From: FEN-299 sp963727765
Lineage (GTDB): Bacteria > Acidobacteriota > Vicinamibacteria > Vicinamibacterales > Fen-181
DNA length: 64,000 nt
NCBI GenBank assembly: GCA_963727765.1
Contig: CAVSGZ010000004.1
Coordinates: forward strand, 124,001-188,000
Direction: 5' to 3'
Made by a program: the position numbers and the translations under genes. Positions 34,326-44,400 of the stretch are shown here, one piece after another (the first letter of the stretch is position 1; each line of letters starts with the position of its first letter). Under the pieces are notes generated by a model. The model ran no database searches and was not told the origin of the DNA. It saw only the letters and a program-made list of their open reading frames with translations.

Positions 34326-36146
34326 TCACCGGTCTCCGAGCCACCCGGCCAGGATCGCTTTCTGCAGCGGCGTCGGGTCGGACGTCGGCATCATGCGGAA
34401 GGAACGCTCGGCCTTCGGACCGAGCGTGACGTCCACCTCCCGCTCGGCGCCACGCCGGGCGATCGTCACGCGCACCCGGTCGCCCGGCTCGAGCCCGCCG
34501 ATCGTCTCGGTGATTGACTGCGGGGTCGCGGGGGCCCCGTTGACCGACCGGATCTCGTCCTGCACGCTGATGCCGGCGCGCGCGGCCGGCGAATCCCACT
34601 CGACCCTCGACACCACGGGCGCGCCGTTCCAATCGCCGACCGCGGCCCCCCACGCCGCGCCGCCCTGCGGCGTGGTGTCCACCTCGACGCCCGCGTACGC
34701 GAGGTACTTCGCGTAGTCCACCGGCTTCACCGTCGCGGCATAGACGTCGAAGATCTCGGCCAGCGAGCCGCCCGCCATCCGCTCGCACACCTCCCGGAAC
34801 TCCGCGTCGGTGAACCCCCGCTTCTTCTGCTGGTAGAACTCCCGGTAGAGCGCGCGCATCACGTCGTCGAGCGACCGCGCGTTGGCGCTGGCGTGCCTGA
34901 TCGCGAGGTCGAGCAGCAGGCCGAGCGCGGCCCCCTTGTCGTAGTAGGAGATTGTCGTCGTCGCCAGGTTCGGCGCCCGCGTGAAGAACTTGATCCAGGT
35001 GTCGAAGCTCGACTCGGTGGCCGACTGGAAGAGGTGCCCCGGGGCGTTCTCGAACCTCGCGATGTTCTCGCCCGCGCGGGCCAGCACCTCGCTGGCCGTC
35101 AGCAGCCCCGCGCGGTGGAGGATCAGGTCCTCGTAGTAGACGGTCAGGCCCTCGGACACCCACAGCATCCGCGTGTAGTTCTCGCGGTCGTAGTCGAACG
35201 GGCCGAGCGCGATCGGGCGGATCCGTTTGACGTTGTAGAGGTGGAAGTACTCGTGCGTCACGAACGCCAGCCAGCGCACGTAGGACTCGTGCGTCTTCAT
35301 CTCGTCGCTGCCGATCGTGAGCGCGGTGGAGTTGAGGTGCTCGAGCCCGCCGCCGCCCGGCCCGATGACGAGGAACGCGTAGTGCGTGTAGGGGATGTCG
35401 CCCATCAGCGTGGCCGCGGATTCGATGATCTTCTTCAGGTCGGCGACGAATCGCCCGCGGTCGAGACCGCCGAGGTTGTTGCCGGCCAGCACGTGCGGGA
35501 TGCCGCGCACCTCGAACGGGATGACCTCCTGGTTGCCGACGAGGATGGGGCTGTCGTAGAGCGTGTCCACGTCGGCCGCCCTGAACGTGTTCGGCCGGCC
35601 GGCAACCGGGTCGAGCCCGGTGGAGACCTGGCGCCAGCCGCTGAACGGCTTCACGGTCACGGTGACCGGGAGCTGAAGCCCCCCGGCCACGTGCATGAAG
35701 ACACCGGCCGGACAGATGAACGCGCGCTCGTCGTCCAGGTAACTGTCCGCGACCGAAGGGGCGAACGCGTACACGTCGTAGGTGACCGCGACGGCGGTCG
35801 TCCGCCCGGTCTGCAGCCGCCACGTGTTCTTGGCCGTCTTCTCCCAGCCAATCGACAGCCCCGCGGCGTCCTCAGCGCGGAAGTTCAGGACGTTGCGAGC
35901 GTAGTCCATGATCTGGTAGTAGCCCGGCGTCCAGGCCGGCAGCTTCACGTCGAGCGTGTCGCTTCGGATTCCGTCGACGCGGAGCTCCACGTGGAAGTAG
36001 TGAGTGGACGGCTGGTCCATGGAGACGGCGAGCGAGACGCGTTCGCCGGGCGCCGGAGCGGCTTGGTCGGCCCACGCACGCGACGGCGAGGGGAGGACGA
36101 TGAGCGAGAGTAGAAGGACGGACAGGACGACGCGGCGTGATGACAT
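34326..36146 (-). CDS. Exported M61 family metallopeptidase (glycyl aminopeptidase type) with PDZ domain
   Basis: 606 residues. ATG 36146 follows GGAGG at seven bases and starts a signal peptide (VVLSVLLLSLIVLPSPSRAWA). The M61 N-terminal beta domain includes LPAWTPGYYQIMDYARNV. The zinc motif is THEYFHLYNVKRIRP, with the distal Glu in SEGLTVYYEDL. A PDZ domain occupies about 515-590 (VVSRVEWDSPAARAGISVQDEI and GDRVRVTIARRGAEREV). It should be a periplasmic aminopeptidase. Its stop is one base away from the aldolase stop, so the genes converge with no spacer. Confidence 0.94.
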   Translation of the reverse strand: MSSRRVVLSVLLLSLIVLPSPSRAWADQAAPAPGERVSLAVSMDQPSTHYFHVELRVDGIRSDTLDVKLPAWTPGYYQIMDYARNVLNFRAEDAAGLSIGWEKTAKNTWRLQTGRTTAVAVTYDVYAFAPSVADSYLDDERAFICPAGVFMHVAGGLQLPVTVTVKPFSGWRQVSTGLDPVAGRPNTFRAADVDTLYDSPILVGNQEVIPFEVRGIPHVLAGNNLGGLDRGRFVADLKKIIESAATLMGDIPYTHYAFLVIGPGGGGLEHLNSTALTIGSDEMKTHESYVRWLAFVTHEYFHLYNVKRIRPIALGPFDYDRENYTRMLWVSEGLTVYYEDLILHRAGLLTASEVLARAGENIARFENAPGHLFQSATESSFDTWIKFFTRAPNLATTTISYYDKGAALGLLLDLAIRHASANARSLDDVMRALYREFYQQKKRGFTDAEFREVCERMAGGSLAEIFDVYAATVKPVDYAKYLAYAGVEVDTTPQGGAAWGAAVGDWNGAPVVSRVEWDSPAARAGISVQDEIRSVNGAPATPQSITETIGGLEPGDRVRVTIARRGAEREVDVTLGPKAERSFRMMPTSDPTPLQKAILAGWLGDR

Positions 36147-36348
36147 CGGCGGCCTCCGTGTGCGCTGACGGCGGAGGGGATTCTACGCTGAATCAACCGC
36201 TGGTGCAGAGCTTGAGCCCTGCTCATAGCTGGCCCGTCTCATCCATGGCCGCCACAGACTTTTCACCAGCGGTCCACGATGCGGCCACACCTCCATCGTT
36301 CTTACTAATAGATGAAGCAAGAGACGCTTCGAACCAGAGAGGTGAAAA

Positions 36349-36756
36349 ATGCGCAAGTTCCAAATCGCAGCCGTCGTGGCGTTCGCGTTCGTGACGTTCG
36401 CCGGGGCCCAGCTGGCCTGCGCCCAGGGAGTAGAGAGGGCCACCGTGCCGTTCCCCTTCATGGTGGGGCAGGTGCTGCTGCCGGCCGGCCAGTATGAGGT
36501 CGTGACCGATGACATGGACCCGGGCCTGTTCCAGATCAAGAGCGAGGACGGCCTGCACTCGGCCTTCGCCGTCGTGCTGACGGAGGACTGGTCCAGCCGC
36601 GAGGGCGACTGCCAGTTCGAGTTCGTGAACGTGGGCGGAAAATACTACCTGAGCAAGATCGATGATGGAACCGGCGACGTGTCCGACCTGGTGCTGCCGG
36701 ACGCCGTGATGCGCGTCGTGAACGCTTCGGCCCACGTGCCGGCACCCCTGAAGTAG
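36349..36756 (+). CDS. Small exported protein of unknown function
   Basis: 135 residues. ATG 36349 follows AGAGAGGTGAAAA. The signal peptide is MRKFQIAAVVAFAFVTFAG..., cleaved near ACAQG. The mature part has VPFPFMVGQVLLPAGQYEV, a segment I associate with small acidobacterial secreted proteins, then beta-rich sequence. I do not know its function. It stands alone, with an AT-richer upstream region that may hold its promoter, and it converges with the S10 peptidase. Confidence 0.8.
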   Translation: MRKFQIAAVVAFAFVTFAGAQLACAQGVERATVPFPFMVGQVLLPAGQYEVVTDDMDPGLFQIKSEDGLHSAFAVVLTEDWSSREGDCQFEFVNVGGKYYLSKIDDGTGDVSDLVLPDAVMRVVNASAHVPAPLK

Positions 36757-36766
36757 CCTGCCGTCT

Positions 36767-36817
36767 CCTGGCCGGGCGGACTGGCGCGGACGTGCCGGCC
36801 CGCCCGCCGGTGACCAG
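36767..36817. terminator. Imperfect GC-rich inverted repeat between convergent genes
   Basis: CCTGGCCGGGCGG on the left pairs imperfectly with CCCGCCCGCCGG...CCAGG on the right, across the 73-bp gap between the small exported protein and the S10 peptidase. No T-run. A terminator role is inferred from position only. Confidence 0.4.
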
Positions 36818-36829
36818 GAGGCTTCCCCC

Positions 36830-38416
36830 TCAGCGGGACGCGCCCGATGCGGACCTGATGAACGCCGCCACGTCCTGCTTGAGCGCTCTGTGAGCCGAGG
36901 GCCTGATGTACATCATGTGGCCCCCCTCGTAGTACCCGAACGACACGCGGTCGGTGACCTGGCGATCGTAGGCCAGATGTGAGAAGTTGAACTCCGCGCC
37001 GCCGACGTAGGTGGCCATGTCGTAGTAGCCGCACGCCACGAACACCTTCAGGAACGGGTTCTTCGCCATCGCCTGCCGCAACGCGTCGGTCTTGTCCATG
37101 TAGCCGTTCTGCACGTAGGTCCACGGACGGACGTTGCCCGAGGTGGGGTAGTGCAGGTCGGATTCCCACTTGAGGTCGTTCTTCACGTAGTCCTCGAACA
37201 TCGCGACGTACGCCCCCTGCAACGCCGTGTTCGACGGGTCGAACTCCTGCCGCTCGCCGGCGGCATCCGCGTCGACCGCGGTGAAGCGGCCGTCGAGGCG
37301 CCCGACCACCAGCCGCCTGTCCCGCAGCAACTCCTTCCGGAACCGGCTCGAGTCGACGCGCAGGTTGGCGTTGAGGATGAAGGCAGGCGACAGTCCTGAC
37401 AAGCGCGCCAGCTTCTCCGCGACCGCGCGCCGCTCGGCATCGGTCAGCGCGCTGCCGCGCGTCAGCGCCGCCATGTAGTCGCCGAAGGCGAACGCCTTCG
37501 CCTCGGCCACCACCTGCTTGAGCGGTTTCTGCTGCAGGTCGGCGGGCAGCTTCTTGTGGTACCACGCCGTGGCCGCGAACGTCTCGACCTGCACCGCGTA
37601 GGCGACGTCGTTGTCGGGCGCCGGCGAGAGCGTCTGGTAGGTGAGCAGCGAAGAGATCAGCACGATGCCGTTCAGCTCGATACCTTGGCGCGTCTGCAGT
37701 TCCTGCGACAGGCCGGCCGACCGGATGGTGCCGTAGCTCTCGCCGATGAGGAACTTCGGCGACGGCCACCGGTTGTACGCGCTCAGGTAGCCCGCGATGA
37801 ACTCGCCGAACGCCCGCAGGTCGCCCTCCTGGTCGTGGAACTGCCGGTTGTCCACGCCGGCAGCCGCGCGGCTGTAGCCGGTGTCGATCGCATCGACGAA
37901 GACCAGGTCGGTGACATCGAGCAGCGTGCTCTCGTTGTCCGCCAGTTGATAGGGCGGCGCCGGCTGGAAGCCGTCCTCCGCCATCTGGACCGAGCGCGGG
38001 GCGAACGACCCCATGTGCATCCAGACCGAGGCCGAGCCGGGGCCGCCGTTGTAGAGGAACGCGACCGGGCGCGTCTTCCTGTCCTCTCCGTCCTTCGTGT
38101 AGGCGACGTAGAACATCTGCGCCGCCACCTTCCCGTCGTCGAGGCGGATGGGAAGCGTGCCGGCGGTCGCCGTGTACTTGATGTCGCGGCCGTCCAGACG
38201 CATGAGGTGCGAGGTCTGCGAGGGAGGCGCGGCCTTCTCGGGCGCCACTTCGTGACGGGCCGCGGCGCCGGATTCGGTCGACGGCATCTGCGGCTGGATC
38301 TGCTGGACGTCGGGCGTGCTGCCGGGACGCTGCCCGGGGCGTGTCTGCGCGTGAGCCGATCCGAGCGACAGGACGGCGAGACACAGGACCGACACGGCGA
38401 TCGTGCGGATGGACAT
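36830..38416 (-). CDS. Exported S10 family serine carboxypeptidase
   Basis: 528 residues. ATG 38416 follows GAGGAG and starts a signal peptide (MSIRTIAVSVLCLAVLSLGSAHAQ); the frame upstream is not conserved. S10 motifs: VAFLYNGGPGSASVWMHMG (substrate carboxylate binding), LIGESYGTIRSAGL with the nucleophile Ser, FVACGYYDMATYVGG (the Asp) and YYEGGHMMY (the His). It removes C-terminal residues from peptides at acidic pH in known members. Last gene of a same-strand run of exported hydrolases, 40 bp after the M28-cyclophilin gene. Confidence 0.94.
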   Translation of the reverse strand: MSIRTIAVSVLCLAVLSLGSAHAQTRPGQRPGSTPDVQQIQPQMPSTESGAAARHEVAPEKAAPPSQTSHLMRLDGRDIKYTATAGTLPIRLDDGKVAAQMFYVAYTKDGEDRKTRPVAFLYNGGPGSASVWMHMGSFAPRSVQMAEDGFQPAPPYQLADNESTLLDVTDLVFVDAIDTGYSRAAAGVDNRQFHDQEGDLRAFGEFIAGYLSAYNRWPSPKFLIGESYGTIRSAGLSQELQTRQGIELNGIVLISSLLTYQTLSPAPDNDVAYAVQVETFAATAWYHKKLPADLQQKPLKQVVAEAKAFAFGDYMAALTRGSALTDAERRAVAEKLARLSGLSPAFILNANLRVDSSRFRKELLRDRRLVVGRLDGRFTAVDADAAGERQEFDPSNTALQGAYVAMFEDYVKNDLKWESDLHYPTSGNVRPWTYVQNGYMDKTDALRQAMAKNPFLKVFVACGYYDMATYVGGAEFNFSHLAYDRQVTDRVSFGYYEGGHMMYIRPSAHRALKQDVAAFIRSASGASR

Positions 38417-38456
38417 GCGGAATCTCCTCGTCGACGGCAGGGGCTTCATCACTGCG

Positions 38457-41306
38457 TCATCGTTCGATGGTGGCGGTCTGGATGTCATCGAGCCGTGGAA
38501 ACAGGCGGTCGAGATAGGCGTTGCCTCCGTCGAACAGCGGGTCCTGCTTGCCGGCCCGGATGCCGCCGCCCGACGACTCGCCGTACTCCGAGTAAAGGGC
38601 GTCGGCGACGGCCATTCCCTCGATCACCCGGCCGAACGGCACGAACGGCTCCTTGTCGTGCGTGGCCGAGTTGTCACGGAGGTTGATGAACACCTGCGTC
38701 GTGCGCCCGTTGGGGACGGCGAAGGCGAAGGCGATCGTGCCGCGGACGTTGGACTGGCCGGCCGGGTCGTCCGGGATGGTCTGGTTGCGCCAGAGCCTGG
38801 CTACCTGCGGCTCGGCGTGGATGCCGAACTGCGCCCACTTGTCCTTGATGACGCGGAAGAGCTTGGCCCGGTCGTAATAGCCGTGGCGGACGAGGTTGAA
38901 GAAGCGGTCCGCGCCCACAGGTGCCCAGGCGCGGATGACCTCGATGCGGACCGTTCCCTTGCTGGTGTCGAGACGCACGACAAACCGGTCGGGCGCGCGC
39001 CGGTTCATCTCGGGCGATTCGGGGTGGAGCAGCGCGTCATCGACGGCCGCCGGCGTCGGTTGCGGCACAAGACGTTCGAGCTCCGCCGCCGCGGCTTCCA
39101 GCAGGGTCGCTTCGCGCTCGAGCGCCTTCGCCGCGCGCGCGATCTCGGTCTCGGCCTCCGTGTAGCGCCGTTGCTCGATCCCCTCGCGCACGCCCGGCAG
39201 CGTCTTGACGTCGTACCCGGTGTAGAAGCCCGGCGCGTAGAGCAGGTGGCGATACCACTCCCGGTTTGGAAGGCCGGCAGGGTCCAGCAGTTGTCGTTCG
39301 CCCTGGATGAGCCGCGCGTTGACCGCGCGGACCGCGGCGGCGTTGCCGGCCAGCCGCGGGGATGCGCTCGCCAGGGCCTTCTTGTAGTGCTCGGCCGCGG
39401 CCGTCAGCGCCGCGGACGCGTTCTCGAGCGGCGCGAAGTTGAGCGCGGGTGGGGCGACCTCGACGGCGGGAGCCACCAGCGGCCGGCGCGGGTCGTTCGT
39501 CGCGGCGAACACGCCCTCCTCGATCTCCCGGTTGCGTTCGCCGACGTCCGCCTGGCGGCGCTTCAGCAGCCCCTGGACCTCATCCACGTATCCCTTGGCG
39601 GTCTCGGCCAGCCGCGTGAAATCGAACGGCAGAACCTCGGCGTCGGCCAGGCGAATCACGGCGGTCCCGACGGTCTGCGCCATCAGGCGCCCGTAGACGA
39701 AGTCGGTGTCCTCGAAATGCGTGTATTGGTAGAAGTCGTCGTAGATCGAGTGGTAGATGCCGTTGTCGTCCTCGCCGCCGTAACCCAGGTTCAACGTCGC
39801 GACGCCGCTGTGCTGGAGGAACGGCGTGAAGTCGGAGCCCGATCCAAGCGCGCCGATCCGCAGGTCGCCCCGCGTGCGCGCCTCCTGGCGCTGCTCGGGC
39901 GTGCCGTTGGCGACGAGCGCCGCCTGCAGCCGCGCCCAGGCGCTGACCTTGGCTTCCGGGTCCTCCACCGACTTCGCCACGCCGTTGATGAACGGCTCGA
40001 GCGTGTGCGACCCGGCCATGTCGAGGTACCCGCGGCCGTTGCTGTCGGTGTTGAGATAGACGACCGCGTGCGCCTCGAGCTCGGCGCCATGCGTTTCCAC
40101 CCACTCGGTCGATCCGAGCAGCCCCGGTTCCTCGCCGTCCCAGGCGGCGTAGACGATCGTCCGCTTCGGCCGCCAGCCCTGCTTGAGCAGCTCGCCGAGG
40201 GCGCGCGCCTCCTCGAGTTCCGCCGACATGCCGCTCAACGGATCGCCGGCGCCGTTGACCCAGGCGTCGTGGTGGTTGCCGCGGACGATCCACTCGTCCG
40301 GGTAGGTGGCGCCGGGCAGGCGGGCGATGACGTCGTAGAGCGGCTTGATGTCCCAGTTGAAGGCCAGCTTGAGGTGCACGGTGGCCCGCCCGGGGCCGAC
40401 GTGGTAAGTGATCGGCAGCGCGCCCCGCCAGGGAACGGGAGCGAGCGGGCCCTCGAGGGCGGCCAGCAGCGGCTGAGCGTCGCCGTAGGAAATCGGGAGT
40501 ACCGGGATCTTGGTAATCGTCCGGGCATCCTTGATCGCCAGCCGCTTCGCTTCAGGCGTGGCGCCGACTCCCGGCGTGAGGGGATCGCCCGGGTAGACGG
40601 GCATGTCGGCCACGCTGCCGCGCTGCACCCCGTCGCGCGTCCGCATCGGTCCTTCCGGGAACACGTCGCCGCCGAAGTACCCGTCGTCGCGCGGATCGGA
40701 GTAGATGAGGCACCCGACGGCGCCATGCTCGGCCGCCACCTTCGGCTTGATGCCCCGCCACGAGGCGCCGTAGCGCGCGATCACGATGGCGCCCTTCACC
40801 GAGACGCCGAGCCGGTCGAGATCTTCGTAGTCCGACGGCCGACCGTAGTTGACGTAGACGAGCGGAGCGGTGACGTCGCCATCGGTCGAGTAGGCGTTGT
40901 AGGTGGGCAGCTGCTCGTTCTTCTGGCCCGATGTCGGGTCGACGGGCAGCGCCGGCTCCTCCAGCTTCGCCACGAACCGCGTCGGCGCCACCATCTCGAG
41001 CAGGCGTTCCTTCGGCGTCGGGAACAGGACGTCGAAGCGCTCGATCTTCGCGTCCCAGCCCCATTCCCTGAACCTAGCGAGGATCCACTCGGCGTTGTCC
41101 TTGTCATACGGAGAACCGACGTGGTGCGGCCGGGCGCTCAGGTGCTCGTTGTACGCCCTGATGTTCGCGGGCACCGGCAGCGCGCGGAACGCCGCCTCCC
41201 ACCGCTCGCCGTTCTGCGCCGGCGTCTCCGGTGCGGGCTTCTGGGCCGACGCCGCCACCCAGCCGACGGCAACAATGATCAGCGCGGCACACGATATTCG
41301 TCTCAC
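38457..41306 (-). CDS. Exported M28 metallopeptidase (glutamate carboxypeptidase II-like) fused to a cyclophilin-type peptidyl-prolyl isomerase
   Basis: 949 residues from GTG 41306, which has GGAGG eight bases upstream and a signal peptide (RISCAALIIVAVGWVAASA). Residues of about 50-330 hold the M28B N-terminal/PA-domain region (SVKGAIVIARYGASWRG). The zinc-peptidase core follows: GNHHDAW, GDPLSGM, AAWDGEEPGLLGSTEW, YLNTDSNGRG and NGIYHSIYDDF. A TFR-like helical dimerisation domain runs to about 745. Then, without a stop, residues of about 765-949 are a cyclophilin: RIEVIRAWAPVGADRFFNL, FGIHAEPQVARLWRN, TTQVFINLRDNS and FGRVIEGMAVADAL. Both halves look complete. It cleaves acidic or other C-terminal residues and could unfold Pro bonds in the same substrates. 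Confidence 0.92.
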   Translation of the reverse strand: MRRISCAALIIVAVGWVAASAQKPAPETPAQNGERWEAAFRALPVPANIRAYNEHLSARPHHVGSPYDKDNAEWILARFREWGWDAKIERFDVLFPTPKERLLEMVAPTRFVAKLEEPALPVDPTSGQKNEQLPTYNAYSTDGDVTAPLVYVNYGRPSDYEDLDRLGVSVKGAIVIARYGASWRGIKPKVAAEHGAVGCLIYSDPRDDGYFGGDVFPEGPMRTRDGVQRGSVADMPVYPGDPLTPGVGATPEAKRLAIKDARTITKIPVLPISYGDAQPLLAALEGPLAPVPWRGALPITYHVGPGRATVHLKLAFNWDIKPLYDVIARLPGATYPDEWIVRGNHHDAWVNGAGDPLSGMSAELEEARALGELLKQGWRPKRTIVYAAWDGEEPGLLGSTEWVETHGAELEAHAVVYLNTDSNGRGYLDMAGSHTLEPFINGVAKSVEDPEAKVSAWARLQAALVANGTPEQRQEARTRGDLRIGALGSGSDFTPFLQHSGVATLNLGYGGEDDNGIYHSIYDDFYQYTHFEDTDFVYGRLMAQTVGTAVIRLADAEVLPFDFTRLAETAKGYVDEVQGLLKRRQADVGERNREIEEGVFAATNDPRRPLVAPAVEVAPPALNFAPLENASAALTAAAEHYKKALASASPRLAGNAAAVRAVNARLIQGERQLLDPAGLPNREWYRHLLYAPGFYTGYDVKTLPGVREGIEQRRYTEAETEIARAAKALEREATLLEAAAAELERLVPQPTPAAVDDALLHPESPEMNRRAPDRFVVRLDTSKGTVRIEVIRAWAPVGADRFFNLVRHGYYDRAKLFRVIKDKWAQFGIHAEPQVARLWRNQTIPDDPAGQSNVRGTIAFAFAVPNGRTTQVFINLRDNSATHDKEPFVPFGRVIEGMAVADALYSEYGESSGGGIRAGKQDPLFDGGNAYLDRLFPRLDDIQTATIER

Positions 41307-41322
41307 GGCTTAGGCCTCCGCG

Positions 41323-41389
41323 GCGCAGGGCTAAAGCACTGCGCTATCCGCCTCCAGGTTCCAGATAGCGCAGGCCGGAAGGCCTGCGC
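41323..41389. repeat. Two R1-type hairpins in opposite orientation
   Basis: GCGCAGGGCTAAAGCACTGCGC (split as two arms, 41323-41327 with 41340-41344 outermost) and GCGCAGGCC-GGAA-GGCCTGCGC (41368-41389). The TATC/GATA flank of R1 appears on the facing sides (GCGCTATCC... and ...AGATAGCGC), so the two copies form a larger inverted pair. They lie between the sortilin-like and M28-cyclophilin genes on the same strand. Confidence 0.6.
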
Positions 41390-41400
41390 CCTGCCGCCGA

Positions 41401-44400
41401 CTACTGCCCTGTCACCGTCCCCAACCCCGCCGCCTTGAGCGTCGCGTTGAGCGCCGGGACGTCCACCGTCTTCAGCTCGTTCCACTTCGCCATGACGCGG
41501 ACTGCCGCCGCCTGGGCCGACGTGACGTTCGCCAGCGTCGCGCCCGTTGGCGCCACATCCGCCGCCTGCATCGAGTTCATCTGGCCGCCAAGCAGCGTGG
41601 CGACGGCCCAGAGCGTGTCCGGCGGAGTCGCGGGCGCCGCCGCTCCTCCTCGCTGTCCACCGCCTCCGCCGCCGCGCATGCCACCGCCTGCAGGCCGCTG
41701 TCCCTCGAGCGCGGCCGCCTTCTTTTCGAACGCCGCCAAAGCCGCGCTGGCAGGCCCCGTCGCCCTCGCCGCGATCTCCTTCGCCTGCCCGCGCATCGCC
41801 GCCAGCGTCGCCGCGGCCTGCTGCGCGTCCGCCGCGCCGAAGTACATCGCCCGGGTCAGGGAGTAGACCTGCTGCATGACCGGCGCCGGCGTCTTCACGC
41901 GCGGATCCTGCCTGACCGTGATCGGCTGCGTGTAGCTCTTGCCGTTCACCGTGAGCTTCACGGTATACGTGCCGGGCGCGACCCACGGTGTTGTTGGAGA
42001 CGGGCCGGTGTCGTGTGGGATGGCCGCGATCGACAGGCCGCCCCGTCCGCCGCCGCCCCCGCTGGCCGGCAGAGGCTGGTAGTGCACGTCCCACATGAAC
42101 CGGTGCATCCCGGGCGCCGTTGACAGCGACTGCGGCGGACGGTACCAGTAGACGGGCACCGGCGCCTCCGCCGGCGCCGGGACCTGCGTCACCGGGTCGG
42201 TGCTCGAGTAGCGGCGCACGAGCCGCCCGCCCTGCTCCAGGATCTCGAGCGTCACCGCGCCACTTGCCGCCGCCCTCAACTGGTAGTCGATGATGGCGCC
42301 TTCGGGAGGGTTCTTGCCCGTCGGCTCTTCCTTGGGCCACGGCATGTCGGTGCTCACGTCCCACCGGACCCGCCACGCCGTCGCCGGCTTGAAGAGGAAG
42401 GCGTCGCCGCCCGCTGACGCCGCGCTCGCCTGGCGCAGCGGCGTGATGTCGTCGAGGATCCAGAACCCGCGGCCGTGGGTGGCCACCACCAGGTCGTCGT
42501 CTTTCACGATCAGGTCGCGGATCGAAGAGGCCGGCAGGTTCAGGCGCAGCGACTGCCAGCTGGCCCCGTCGTCGAACGACACGTACACCGACCGCTCCGT
42601 GCCCGCGTAGAGCAATCCCTCGCGCCCCGGGTCTTCCCGGACGACGTTCACCGTCTCGCCGTTCGGGATCCCGGCGACGATCTCGGCCCACGTCCTGCCG
42701 CCGTCGTGCGTCTTGTAGATGTGCGGCCGCATGTCGTCGAGGCGGATCGTGTTGATGGCCGCATAGGCGGTGAGCGGGCTGAACCGGCCGGCGTCGATCA
42801 TCGACACCTTCGCCCAGGCGGCAAGGCCGGGCGGCGTCACGTCCTTCCACGTCTTCCCGGCATCCGCCGTCACCTGGATCGCCCCGTCGTCGGTGCCGGC
42901 CCAGACGTGCAGCATGTCCTGGCGCGACGGCGCCACGGTGTAGATCACGCCGCGCTGCTGCGGCTTCGCGGCAGAATCGCCCGCGTACTTGCCCACGCTC
43001 GCCGGGATCTCCCACGTCTTGCGCGTGAGGTCGCCGCTGATCTGTGTCCAGTGCGCGCCGCCGTCAATCGTCTTCCACAGCACGTTGTTGGCAAAGAAGA
43101 GCGTGCGCTTGTCCACGTCGGAGAAGACCACCGGCATCGTCCGCACGGAGCGGAACGTCCCCTGGCCGCCGCGCCCCGCCACCGGGCCGACGGTCGAGGT
43201 CTGGCCCGTGCGGCGGTCGAACCGCGTCACGCTGCGCCCGCCGTAGACGATGTCGGGGTCGAGCGGGTCGGGCGCGACGTATCCGTATTCGTCCACGCCG
43301 ACGGGCAGCCAGTCTCGATCGGAGATGGCGCCGTAGTTGCCGCGGCTCGAGATGCAGACCGAGCCGTTCTCCTGCTGCCCGCTGCAGAGGCGGTAGGGGA
43401 ACGCGTTGTCGGCGGCGACGTGGTAGAGCTGCGCCGTCGGCTGGTTGTACCAGGAGCTCCACGTCTCGCCCCCGTTGAGCGTGACAACGGCGCCCTGGTC
43501 GACGGTGAGGAGCATGATGTCGGGGTTGTCCGGGTTGATCCAGCCGTTCTGGAAGTCCTCGCCGCCCGGCGCCCCCTTGAACGGCGCCCAGGTCTTCCCG
43601 CCGTCGGTCGACACCCACGAGACGGTGCTGGCGATGACGATGCGGTCGGGGTTCTTCGGGTCGGGCAGCGGCATCGGCAGATCGCCCCCGCCGATTCGTC
43701 CGGCCGGCCGCGAGTCGGTCGTGATGCGCGTCCACGTCTCGCCCGCGTCGTCGCTTCGGAAGATGCCGGTGCTGCCCCGGTTCGAGCTGGAGCCGGGCTC
43801 GTTCGCGAACGCGACCGTGGCGTAGAGCCGCTTGGGATTGGACGTGGAGATCGCCATGTTCGCCTGCACCACGGGCGGCAGCCCCTTGGTCAACTGCGCC
43901 CATGTCGTGCCGCCGTCGGTCGACTTGAAGATGCCGCCGCCGGTGCCGGCCCACGCGGCGTTTTCCCACGGTCCCTGCCGTTCCTCCCACAGCGTCGCGT
44001 AGACGACGTCGGGGTTGACCGGGTCGATGTCCACGTCGTTGCCCCCGACGTTCTCGTTCTTGTAGAGGACCTTCTGGAACGATCGGCCGCCGTCGGTCGA
44101 GCGGAAGATGCCGCGCTCGGCGTTCGGGCCGTACGGGTGGCCGAGGGCGGCGACGAAGACGCGGTTGGCGTCTCGCGGATCGACGTCGATGCGCGGGATC
44201 TGCTGCGCGTCGCGCAGGCCGAGGTGCGTCCAGGTCCGGCCGGCGTCGGTGGACTTGTAGAGGCCGTCACCGGTCGAGAGGTCGGGGCGGTGCAGTCCCT
44301 CGCCGCTGCCGGCGTAGACGACGTTCGGGTCCGACGGGGCGACGGCGAGCGAGCCGATTGAGCCGGTCGGCTGGTCGTCGAACGTCGGCGTCCACGTGCG

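Noticed and set aside
38403..41438. 1011-codon + strand frame antisense to the M28-cyclophilin gene
   Set aside because: No recognisable domain; the minus-strand product is a clear two-domain protein with signal peptide and ribosome site.
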